Positions 1 through 7,284 of a stretch of DNA of 64,000 nt are shown here, in pieces. The DNA is from Ruminococcaceae bacterium UBA5295 (GTDB lineage Bacteria > Bacillota > Clostridia > Oscillospirales > Acutalibacteraceae), in NCBI GenBank assembly GCA_002411365.1, contig DHSD01000012.1, forward strand, positions 3,289-67,288, read 5' to 3'. A program made the translations under genes and the position numbers. Below the pieces are notes generated by a model. It worked only from the letters and a program-made list of their open reading frames with translations. It ran no database searches and was not told where the DNA came from. Position 1 is the stretch's first letter, and each line of letters begins with the position of its first letter.

Positions 1-1
1 A

Positions 2-193
2 CTGCATATGCTGCACAACCAGGAAATGCTGTGCAAGGAGATAGTTGTGCAGGGTGTGCTTGCTATCCAGGCAGGAGAAAACCCAAACCAGATTGAAGAA
101 ACGCTTAGTTCGTACCTTAATGAGAAGCAGCGCGGTGGTGAATGGGCTTCAGACAGTACGAGCCAGAAGGACTCGGATGAAGGGAAAAAATAG
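2..193 (+). CDS. motA: MotA flagellar stator protein, C-terminal fragment
   Basis: Partial gene whose start lies before the window. The last 60 or so residues (KEIVVQGVLAIQAGENP, then a conserved leucine-rich stretch ending in basic and acidic residues) match the C-terminal cytoplasmic end of MotA, the proton-channel subunit that forms the stator ring with MotB. The frame is open to the left edge, so a start at the internal ATG at position 8 would be artificial. The gene is followed 35 bases later by motB, the usual motA-motB order. The family call rests on a short fragment plus context; PomA-type sodium stators have a similar end. Confidence 0.8.
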   Translation: MHMLHNQEMLCKEIVVQGVLAIQAGENPNQIEETLSSYLNEKQRGGEWASDSTSQKDSDEGKK

Positions 194-228
194 ACGCTGC
201 GAGCCTGAAATAGGAAGGAAGGCAGAAT

Positions 229-1107
229 ATGCGGAAGAAAAAAGAACAATCATCTGCGTGCGCAGACTGGATGAATACATACTCTGACATGGTAACACTG
301 CTGCTTACATTTTTTGTGCTTCTTTTTTCTATGTCATCAATAAGCGCGCAGAAATGGAAAAAGCTTGCTAACGCGATCAATGAGAGGTCAGGAACTACTA
401 CAACAGCAGCTGCGGCTCAAAAAGGGAACAAAAAAAGCAATGCGGGCGCTGCCGCCGCAGCTTCTTCTAAAACGAGCTCGGATGTAAATGGAGTAAACAG
501 CTTCGACAGCCTCTACATTTACTTTAAAAACTATGTGGTAAAAAACCATCTCCAGAATGAGATAAGCCTGTATAAAGGCAACGGTTACACATTCTTCTTT
601 TTCCAGAGTAACGTATTCTTTAACGGCGACAGTGCCGAGATTAAGCCGGACGGGAAAAAGATACTCGACTTTATGTGCGATGCGATATCCGGAATTCCGG
701 ACCAGATAGGCGAAATAAGGTTTTACGGCCATACGGCAAAGGTGAGCGCGACAGATACGACGGAGCGGCAGGCGTTCGACCGCGAACTTTCCGACGACCG
801 CGCTAAGAATGTGCTTATCTATGTGCAGTCGAAAAAAATCATAAACGGCAAAAAAATGTCAAGCACGGGCTATGGCGAATACTGGCCGGTGGCAAAGGAA
901 GACGGCACAGAGGCTTCGCTGGCGAAAAACCGCAGGGTGGAAATCTATATTGCGAAAGCCGGAAAGATAAGCGATCCCCTTCAGCAGATATACAGTGACA
1001 TTAGCAGATCGAGCAGCTCTGCCACATCTTCCGTGGCAGCATCAGGAAGCAGTGCGGCTTCGTCGGAAGCAAGTTCAAAAACCGGCACGCCTTCCAGCAA
1101 AAAATGA
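229..1107 (+). CDS. motB: MotB flagellar stator protein with OmpA-like peptidoglycan-binding domain
   Basis: 292 residues. The N-terminus holds the stator signature WMNTYSDMVTLLLTFFVLLFS: a single membrane helix with the ion-binding aspartate at residue 20. A plug/linker region rich in Ala, Ser and Thr (about residues 45-90) follows, then an OmpA/MotB domain (about 120-245) with the NRRVEIYI end typical of peptidoglycan-anchoring domains, and a 45-residue Ser/Ala-rich tail of unknown role. MotB anchors the stator to the wall and forms the ion channel with MotA. The start has a strong GGAAGGAAGG ribosome site. fliM follows directly, and no fliL is present in the 97-base gap. Whether it uses H+ or Na+ cannot be told here. 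Confidence 0.93.
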   Translation: MRKKKEQSSACADWMNTYSDMVTLLLTFFVLLFSMSSISAQKWKKLANAINERSGTTTTAAAAQKGNKKSNAGAAAAASSKTSSDVNGVNSFDSLYIYFKNYVVKNHLQNEISLYKGNGYTFFFFQSNVFFNGDSAEIKPDGKKILDFMCDAISGIPDQIGEIRFYGHTAKVSATDTTERQAFDRELSDDRAKNVLIYVQSKKIINGKKMSSTGYGEYWPVAKEDGTEASLAKNRRVEIYIAKAGKISDPLQQIYSDISRSSSSATSSVAASGSSAASSEASSKTGTPSSKK

Positions 1108-1204
1108 AAATTCCGCGTTGCGCCTGCCGCACGGGGCCGAACGCTTTTTATAATAGATACTGAACAAAGTTATTCCATGTTTTGTGCGGAGAATGGTGGT
1201 ACGA

Positions 1205-2206
1205 ATGGCAGAGGTTTTATCGCAGCAGCAAATTGATAAACTTCTTGGCAGCCTGCAAAACGGCAACGCCGATATCGATGAAATCGAAAAGAAAACTGTT
1301 GAACAGAAAGTAAAAGAATATGATTTCCTTTCGCCAAAGAAATTCACAAGAGAGCAGATACGCCTCCTTAGATATATATTTGACAGCTTTTCACGTCTGC
1401 TTTCACTTTACCTTTCTGGGCAGCTGCGCGTCGTATGCCAGGTAGAAGTCATGCAGGTGGAAGAAGAGGAATACAAGGAATTCGGCAACGCGCTGAATGA
1501 TTCTACGCTGTTAGCCCTTATGGGGCTGCACAGCAATACCTATAATGTAGAAGGCAAGCAGATACTGCTTGAAATGTCACGGCCCATTTCGTTCAGCGTC
1601 ATCGACAAGCTGCTTGGCGGGGATGGCTCCGGATATAACATAGACAGGGACTACACTGAGATTGAGCTTTCACTGCTGGAGTACCTTTTTAAACAGTTCT
1701 GCGGGCTGATGAAAGATGCCTGGTCAAATTACTTCGACTTGACGTTCAGCATGGATTCGATTGAAACAAACCCTCAGATGATACAGACGATACAGCAGGA
1801 TGAATCTGCGGCAATAGTTGTGCTGGAAGTTTCCCTTAACGACATTAAGGGTAACCTGAACATCTGCCTTCCGGCAAGTTCACTTGAAGAGATTTTTAAG
1901 AGCTATAACGCGAAACTCGTTAAGGTCAACAGGAAAGATGACCCAGAGACAGAAAAGCGCCGCAGAGAAAATATAATGGATCAGCTTAAAGATACGCCGC
2001 TTATCGTTTCTGCCATACTGGGAGAAACGAGTGTCCCCATGAAAGAACTGCTTGACCTGCGGCCGGGCGATATCATTCCGCTTGACTCAAAAGTTGAGCC
2101 TGGCTCGATTACCGTGGATGTTGAAGATCTTCACTGGTTTAAAGGGACTATCGGAATGGGGAAAAAGAATTATGCTGTAAGAATTGACAAAGTGCTTCAG
2201 TCATGA
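1205..2206 (+). CDS. fliM: Flagellar motor switch protein FliM
   Basis: 333 residues, the normal FliM length. The N-terminus MAEVLSQQQIDKLLGSL is the conserved CheY-P binding peptide (LSQxxIDxLL). The middle CheC-like domain (about residues 45-235) builds the C-ring, and the C-terminal SpoA/FliN-like domain (about 260-333) contacts FliN/FliY. The frame extends back to a GTG at 1184 and an ATG at 1193, but the ATG at 1205 gives the canonical N-terminus and sits behind CGGAGAA. FliM sets the rotation direction in the switch complex. It lies between motB and fliY, as in many clostridia. Confidence 0.95.
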   Translation: MAEVLSQQQIDKLLGSLQNGNADIDEIEKKTVEQKVKEYDFLSPKKFTREQIRLLRYIFDSFSRLLSLYLSGQLRVVCQVEVMQVEEEEYKEFGNALNDSTLLALMGLHSNTYNVEGKQILLEMSRPISFSVIDKLLGGDGSGYNIDRDYTEIELSLLEYLFKQFCGLMKDAWSNYFDLTFSMDSIETNPQMIQTIQQDESAAIVVLEVSLNDIKGNLNICLPASSLEEIFKSYNAKLVKVNRKDDPETEKRRRENIMDQLKDTPLIVSAILGETSVPMKELLDLRPGDIIPLDSKVEPGSITVDVEDLHWFKGTIGMGKKNYAVRIDKVLQS

Positions 2207-2235
2207 ATTGAATTAATTGGAAAAAGGTGATTTCA

Positions 2236-3531
2236 TTGGAATCAAACGATTCAGCAGTCCTCTCGGACATGGAGATTGATGCCTTAGGTGAAATTCTGAA
2301 CATCAGCCTTGGCTCGTCTGCAACATCTGTCTCCCAGCTGCTTGGCCAGCCGGTGAGCATTACAACGCCAGTTGTTAACTTTGTAGAGACAAAAGACTTC
2401 GATATACACCTCTATGAACCGGCCGTAGGCGTCGAGGTGAAGTACACCGAAGGCCTCTCGGGCAGTAATATCCTTATCCTGAAGCGTGATGATGTAAGGA
2501 CAATTGTTGGCCTTCTGCTACAGACAGATTTCTCCGACAAGGAATTTGAACTTGACGAAATGAATATCGGTGCCATCTGCGAAGTTATGAACCAGATGAT
2601 GGGGGCTGCCGCAACTGCGCTTTCGCAGTTCCTGAACAAGACAGTGAATATTTCGCCGCCTTCATCTTTCGATATTGCGAGCACTGACGAGTTTAAGAAG
2701 AAATACCTGCAGGAAGATAAAAATATTATTGCAGTCCAGTTCGATTTAAAGATAGGCAGCCTTGTAAACAGCAAGTTCATCAATATCATGCGCGTAAATC
2801 TGGCTAAGGAACTGGTTTCAAGTTTTGGAGTGACAGAGGATGACATGACGGATGTTTCCAATCAGCCTCCAGCGCCGGCACAGCAGGTGCCGCAGGCGGC
2901 AGCCCAGTCTCCAGCGCCGGCACAGCAAGTGCCGCAGGCGGCAGCCCAGTCTCCAGCACCGGCACAGCAGGTGCCGCAGGCGGCAGCCCAGTCTCCAGCG
3001 CCGGCACAGCAGGTGCCGCAGGCGGCAGCCCAGTCTCCAGCGCCGGCACAGCAAGTGCCGCAGGCGGCAGCCCAACCTTCAGCGCCGGCACAACAAGTGC
3101 CGCAGCCGGCAACCCAGTATCCGGCGCCTGCACAGCAGGTGCCGCAGGCGGCAGCTCAGCCTTCAGCGCCGGCACAGCAGGTGCCGCCGCAGCAGAACTA
3201 CCGTGTATCTAATGCTGTTTACCAGAGCTTTGACAAAGGCAGCGCCGGAAAAGGTGCAAAATTGACGGAAAACGAATCTGAGAACCTCAACCTGATGATG
3301 TCGGTTCCACTTCAGGTAAGTGTGGAAATTGGGCGGACAACAAAGAAAATCAAAGAGATCCTTGATTTTTCTTCCGGAACGATTGTGGAATTAAATCGGC
3401 AGGCAGGCTCTCAGGTAGATGTTTATGTAAACGGCAAGGCAATCGCCAGGGGTAACGTGGTGGTTGTAGATGATAATTACGGTGTGCGCATCACCGAAGT
3501 GATGAACAGCGAACTTATGAAACTGATTTAA
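2236..3531 (+). CDS. fliY: Flagellar motor switch protein FliY (CheC-like phosphatase fused to FliN)
   Basis: About 431 residues. The N-terminal half has two CheC/FliY phosphatase motifs (E-I-L-N near the start and E-V-M-N about 110 residues later, the second followed by N-x21-P), so it should dephosphorylate CheY-P at the switch. The C-terminal ~85 residues are a FliN/SpoA domain with LDFSSGTIVELNRQAGSQVD, which builds the C-ring. The two halves are joined by a Pro/Ala/Gln linker made of eight copies of a 14-residue repeat, encoded by a 42-bp tandem repeat. The frame opens at a GTG at 2227, but that codon lies inside the AAGGTGA ribosome site, so the TTG at 2236 is the better start. The linker length is unusual for the family. 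Confidence 0.93.
   Translation: MESNDSAVLSDMEIDALGEILNISLGSSATSVSQLLGQPVSITTPVVNFVETKDFDIHLYEPAVGVEVKYTEGLSGSNILILKRDDVRTIVGLLLQTDFSDKEFELDEMNIGAICEVMNQMMGAAATALSQFLNKTVNISPPSSFDIASTDEFKKKYLQEDKNIIAVQFDLKIGSLVNSKFINIMRVNLAKELVSSFGVTEDDMTDVSNQPPAPAQQVPQAAAQSPAPAQQVPQAAAQSPAPAQQVPQAAAQSPAPAQQVPQAAAQSPAPAQQVPQAAAQPSAPAQQVPQPATQYPAPAQQVPQAAAQPSAPAQQVPPQQNYRVSNAVYQSFDKGSAGKGAKLTENESENLNLMMSVPLQVSVEIGRTTKKIKEILDFSSGTIVELNRQAGSQVDVYVNGKAIARGNVVVVDDNYGVRITEVMNSELMKLI
2869..3186 (+). repeat. 42-bp tandem repeat array inside fliY
   Basis: Seven full copies plus a partial eighth of a 42-base unit beginning CCAGCGCCGGCACAGCA, in phase with the reading frame and encoding PAPAQQVPQAAAQS. Copies 1-5 (2869-3078) are almost identical at the DNA level. 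Copies 6-8 carry several substitutions (S for P, PAT for AAA, Y for S). The unit is a multiple of three, so copy-number change would lengthen or shorten the linker without a frameshift. Confidence 0.95.
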
Positions 3532-3565
3532 AATCTCAACTAACTCACCTTAAGGAGGAAAAACG

Positions 3566-3928
3566 ATGGATAAGAAAATCATGTTGGTGGATGACGCTGC
3601 TTTCATGCGCATGATGATAAAAAATACTTTAAACAAAAATGGTTTCACAAACATTATAGAGGCCAATAACGGACAGGTGGCAGTAGACAACTACGCCGCA
3701 GAAAAACCTGACCTTGTTATTATGGATATCACTATGCCGGTTATGGACGGCCTTCAGGCACTGAAGAAGATCCGTGAGTCCGACCCGGATGCAAAGATTA
3801 TCATGTGCTCTGCCATGGGGCAGGAAGCAATGGTTGTAGATGCGCTGAAAGCTGGTGCGAAAGACTTTATTGTCAAGCCGTTCAAGGCGGATCGCATCAT
3901 GAAAACAGTGCAGAACATCCTTAGCTGA
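3566..3928 (+). CDS. cheY: Chemotaxis response regulator CheY
   Basis: 120 residues, a single receiver domain. The acid pair D9-D10, the phosphoacceptor D54 in VIMDITMPVMDG, S82 and K104 in VKPF are all present, so the protein should be phosphorylated by CheA and bind FliM/FliY to change motor rotation. A very strong AAGGAGG site precedes the ATG. It sits between fliY and fliO, the normal Bacillus/Clostridium position, so the signal and its switch target are made from the same transcript. Confidence 0.96.
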   Translation: MDKKIMLVDDAAFMRMMIKNTLNKNGFTNIIEANNGQVAVDNYAAEKPDLVIMDITMPVMDGLQALKKIRESDPDAKIIMCSAMGQEAMVVDALKAGAKDFIVKPFKADRIMKTVQNILS

Positions 3929-3933
3929 CGCTT

Positions 3934-4335
3934 ATGAAACCTCTTTGGCTTCGTCTTTCTGGTGAATCATCACTCGGCGAGCTGCTTTTGTATGTGCTTG
4001 CCGTTGCGCTTGTGCTGTGGCTTTGCTGGCGGCTGAGCAAGTTTGTTTCAAAAAAAACCGGGAATATGACGAACACGAACAATATCCGCATACTCGAGCG
4101 TGTTAATGTCGCTCAGGACAAAGGACTTGTAATAGCGGAGATCTGCGGGGAATATTATCTGCTTTCGTTTTCCAACGAGCGCGTGGATATCCTTATGAAG
4201 CTTGACGAACAGCGGCTAAAAAAAACGACTGGCACTGCTCCGCCTGCCATGCAGAGTTTTAAAGATGTACTCCGCGCTGCCTTTAAGAATGGAAGATGGG
4301 ATATGACAGGAAATGACAGAAAACACAAAGACTGA
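3934..4335 (+). CDS. fliO: Flagellar biosynthetic protein FliO/FliZ
   Basis: 133 residues. One N-terminal membrane helix (about residues 14-32) is followed by a small cytoplasmic domain with the FliO pattern (NIRILERVNVAQDKGLVIAEI, then YYLLSFSNERVDIL). FliO is a chaperone for assembly of the FliP pore ring of the flagellar type III export gate. It begins 5 bases after cheY and overlaps the start of fliP by 23 bases. The family is poorly conserved, and the call rests on this pattern plus its position immediately before fliP. Confidence 0.85.
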   Translation: MKPLWLRLSGESSLGELLLYVLAVALVLWLCWRLSKFVSKKTGNMTNTNNIRILERVNVAQDKGLVIAEICGEYYLLSFSNERVDILMKLDEQRLKKTTGTAPPAMQSFKDVLRAAFKNGRWDMTGNDRKHKD

Positions 4336-5101
4336 AAACAGTGAGAAAAAAAGCAAAAAAAAGCATTCGATAACGCGGAAAATCCTGCTTACAACGACTG
4401 TGTTCCTTGTCATTATCCTCCTTGTGCCAATGCACGCTTCAGCAGCAGACGTAAACGTCAGCATGAATGGAAAGGGCATGAACACGCTTCAGATTATTGA
4501 AACGCTGACTGTGGTTGCCATGCTGCCGAGCATACTGATAATGATGAGCTGCTTTACGAGGATAGTCATTGTGCTTTCATTCCTGCGCAATGCACTTGGC
4601 CTGCAGAACACGCCGCCTAACCAGGTGATGATCGCCATATCGCTGATGCTGTCGCTTTTCATAATGTCGCCGGTAGTTTCCAAAATCAATACACAGGCGT
4701 ACCAGCCGTACAAAGAGTCAAAGATAACCCAGCAGGAGTTTTTCCATAAGGCCAGCGCACCTTTAAAAGAATTCATGCTTAAAAATACAAAAAAAGAAGA
4801 CCTGAACCTTTTCCGCAACCTTGGAAAAGTGAAGAGCAGCGTCAAGCCGCAGAACCTTTCAATTACAGTTGTGACACCGGCGTTTATGTCGAGCGAGCTG
4901 AAGCGGGCATTCATAATAGGTTTCCTTCTCTACATACCATTCTTGATTATAGACATGATAGTTTCAAGCACACTGATGTCAATGGGTATGGTAATGTTGC
5001 CGCCAAACATGGTATCGCTCCCGTTCAAGCTGCTGTTGTTTATCCTTGTAAATGGATGGGATTTGCTGTTTAAGGCGCTTGTCACATCATTCAATTTGTA
5101 G
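4313..5101 (+). CDS. fliP: Flagellar export gate protein FliP
   Basis: 262 residues. A cleavable signal peptide (basic N-terminus, hydrophobic stretch at about 24-42, HASAA) is followed by the conserved FliP core: LSFLRNALGLQNTPPNQV, then TPAFMSSELKRAFIIGFLLY and SMGMVMLPPNMVSLPFKLLLF. Five FliP subunits with FliQ and FliR form the membrane pore of the flagellar export apparatus. The basic, lysine-rich leader before the signal peptide is longer than in many homologues. The start codon overlaps the end of fliO, suggesting translational coupling. Confidence 0.97.
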   Translation: MTENTKTENSEKKSKKKHSITRKILLTTTVFLVIILLVPMHASAADVNVSMNGKGMNTLQIIETLTVVAMLPSILIMMSCFTRIVIVLSFLRNALGLQNTPPNQVMIAISLMLSLFIMSPVVSKINTQAYQPYKESKITQQEFFHKASAPLKEFMLKNTKKEDLNLFRNLGKVKSSVKPQNLSITVVTPAFMSSELKRAFIIGFLLYIPFLIIDMIVSSTLMSMGMVMLPPNMVSLPFKLLLFILVNGWDLLFKALVTSFNL

Positions 5102-5132
5102 CGAGGCTCGCTAAAGGAAAGGAAATAGGGAT

Positions 5133-5399
5133 ATGTCGATAGGGCAGGTAATGCAGATAATACAGGCCGCCATGGTGACCGTACTGAAAGTTTCGGCGCC
5201 TGTCCTGCTCATAAGCATGGCTGTCGGGCTGATAATCGCAGTGCTGCAGGCAGCTACGCAGATACATGAGCAGTCTGTCGTCTTTGTGCCAAAACTGGTT
5301 GCGATTGCCGTCATACTCGTTATAATGGGCTCATGGATGATGGAAAACATGAAGGATTTTACGTACTACATATTTGACCAGATTGTAAAACTGAGCTGA
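5133..5399 (+). CDS. fliQ: Flagellar export gate protein FliQ
   Basis: 88 residues with two membrane helices. It shows the FliQ pattern: VLKVSAPVLLISMAVGLIIAV, then LQAATQIHEQSVVFVPKL, then a second helix. Four FliQ copies pack around the FliP/FliR pore. The ribosome site (AAAGGAAAGGAAA) is strong. It lies between fliP and fliR as expected. Confidence 0.97.
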   Translation: MSIGQVMQIIQAAMVTVLKVSAPVLLISMAVGLIIAVLQAATQIHEQSVVFVPKLVAIAVILVIMGSWMMENMKDFTYYIFDQIVKLS

Positions 5400-5414
5400 G
5401 GATGTGGGGGCTGA

Positions 5415-6182
5415 GTGGACCTACTGAACTATAATTTTACGCTTTTACTGCTGATTTTCATGCGTATGTCGGGCTGCATACTGCTGAACCCGGTCTTCGG
5501 CCGAAAGAATATTCCGGTAATATTCAGGATAGCGTTCACGCTGGCGCTTACGGTTTTTACTTATCCGTATGTGCCGGTGCAGAGTGTAAAGATAAATTCG
5601 GCCATCGTTTTTGCCGTCTGTGCCGTTAAGGAGTTCCTCATAGGCTTCATCGTAGGCTTTTTAATGCAGATGATGCAGTCTGTAATCATCATGGCGGGCG
5701 AGCAGATGGATATGCAGATGGGCATTTCGATGTCTAAAATATATGATCCCCAGAGCAACATTTCAATGCCGCTTTCAGCGTCGCTCATGAACGCCATGTT
5801 TATGCTGATTTTTTTCCTGACTAATTCGCACCTTACGCTTATGCAGCTTTTTGTAAAGCTCGGCTCCGCCATACCGTACGGCGATGCGCCGATACCCGCA
5901 GATGTTTTCGGCAAACTCGTTTCGTGCTTTGGCTTGATGCTTATATATGCGGCGAAGCTTTGCCTGCCGATGATAGCCGTGCAGATGGTAAGCGAGATAG
6001 GCATAGGCATACTGATGACTGCGGTGCCGCAGATAGATATATTTACAATTGAGATACAGATGAAGATTATAATCGGCTTCATTGCCATCATTGTGCTGGT
6101 GCCGCCGTTTGCTACATTTATAGAAAAACTCATAAGTGTCATGTTCCAGAACATCAGTGCAATTTACTCCATGCTGACATAA
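5415..6182 (+). CDS. fliR: Flagellar export gate protein FliR
   Basis: 255 residues, mostly membrane helices, normal for FliR. The N-terminal RMSGCILLNPVFGRKNIP and the central AGEQMDMQMGISMSKIYDP are conserved FliR segments. One FliR copy completes the FliP5-FliQ4-FliR1 pore. It starts with GTG behind a GGGGG ribosome site, 15 bases after fliQ. Confidence 0.96.
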   Translation: MDLLNYNFTLLLLIFMRMSGCILLNPVFGRKNIPVIFRIAFTLALTVFTYPYVPVQSVKINSAIVFAVCAVKEFLIGFIVGFLMQMMQSVIIMAGEQMDMQMGISMSKIYDPQSNISMPLSASLMNAMFMLIFFLTNSHLTLMQLFVKLGSAIPYGDAPIPADVFGKLVSCFGLMLIYAAKLCLPMIAVQMVSEIGIGILMTAVPQIDIFTIEIQMKIIIGFIAIIVLVPPFATFIEKLISVMFQNISAIYSMLT

Positions 6183-6213
6183 ATAATTTGCCGGCGCCGC
6201 AGGAGGAAAATCA

Positions 6214-7284
6214 ATGGATACGGCAGAAGAAAAAACCGAAGAGGCAACGCCGAAAAAGCGAAGGGACGAACAAAAAAGAGGAAACATATTCCAGAGTGCG
6301 GATGCCGTAAGCGCATTTTCAATCCTGGCTGTTTTTCTTGTGCTGCGCGCCGCAATGCCGTACATTTACCACAGCATCTGCAACATAATGACTAGCTTTT
6401 TCCACTATGCTGCGAACCATGATGTGCTAAGCAACTCTTTTGTGCAGGACGTAAACAGGCAGGCATGGCTTGACATCATTATACTTGCTGCGCCGGTGAT
6501 GCTTGTTGCTGCGGGTGCGGCAATCATCATAACTGGTGCGCAGACGAAGTTCAAGTTCTCAGGCGAAAAAATAAAGTTTAAGTTTTCCAACATAAACCCT
6601 GTAGAAGGCTTCAAGCGCCTGTTTTCCCTGCGCTCCGTAGTTGAAGTGCTGAAAGCGATAATTAAGACCGTTATCATAGGCTATCTGATTTACATAAAGA
6701 TTATTGATATACGTGCCCAGTGCTCGGGTATGATGGACAGCGATGTTTTCCATTCGGCGGCGGTTGTGGTCAACGATATTTTTGACCTTGGGATACAGAT
6801 GTCGCTTGTTTTCATAGGACTTGCTGCCGCGGATTACCTTTACCAGAGATGGGACTATGAGCGCAATATCAAGATGACGGTGCAGGAAATGAAAGAAGAG
6901 TATAAGGAGACCGAGGGAAACCCTGAAACAAAAAGTCGTATCCGCCAGGTACAGCGCAGTATGTCGCGCCAGCGCATGATGCAGCAGGTGCCTGCTGCTG
7001 ATGTTGTGGTGAGGAACCCGACGCACTTTGCAGTGGCGCTTCGTTATAAGCCGGAAAAAGATGAGGCACCTGTAGTTGTTGCCAAAGGCCGGGACCGCAT
7101 AGCGTTCAAGATAATAGAGATCGCAGAAAAGTACGATATCCCAATGAAAGAGGACAGGCCGCTTGCGCGTGCGCTGTATGCTTCTGTGGAAGTGAACCAG
7201 GAGATCCCGCCTGAATTCTACGCACCGCTTGCAGGCATTATGGCATGGGTGTTCCAGCTTAAGAAAAAGGAGATGAAGCGATAA
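6214..7284 (+). CDS. flhB: Flagellar export switch protein FlhB
   Basis: 356 residues. The first residues (EEKTEEATPKKRRDEQKRGN) are the canonical FlhB start. Four membrane helices follow, then a cytoplasmic domain with the autocleavage motif N268-P-T-H271. Cleavage between N and P switches export from rod/hook to filament substrates after a signal from FliK. flhA begins at the very next base after the stop. A second, free FlhB C-terminal domain is encoded at 21285-21677. Confidence 0.97.
   Translation: MDTAEEKTEEATPKKRRDEQKRGNIFQSADAVSAFSILAVFLVLRAAMPYIYHSICNIMTSFFHYAANHDVLSNSFVQDVNRQAWLDIIILAAPVMLVAAGAAIIITGAQTKFKFSGEKIKFKFSNINPVEGFKRLFSLRSVVEVLKAIIKTVIIGYLIYIKIIDIRAQCSGMMDSDVFHSAAVVVNDIFDLGIQMSLVFIGLAAADYLYQRWDYERNIKMTVQEMKEEYKETEGNPETKSRIRQVQRSMSRQRMMQQVPAADVVVRNPTHFAVALRYKPEKDEAPVVVAKGRDRIAFKIIEIAEKYDIPMKEDRPLARALYASVEVNQEIPPEFYAPLAGIMAWVFQLKKKEMKR

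Noticed and set aside
1268..1279. GCCGATAT resembling a sigma-D -10 element inside fliM
   Set aside because: No TAAA 15 bases upstream, and the site lies inside a coding region.
2869..3186. CRISPR-like array
   Set aside because: The repeats are contiguous, without spacers, in frame, and encode a protein linker.
2804..3265. Open frames on both strands over the fliY repeats, giving Pro/Ala or Arg/Cys-rich repeats
   Set aside because: They arise from the 42-bp repeat being open in several frames; no start signals, and the FliN domain downstream fixes the true frame.
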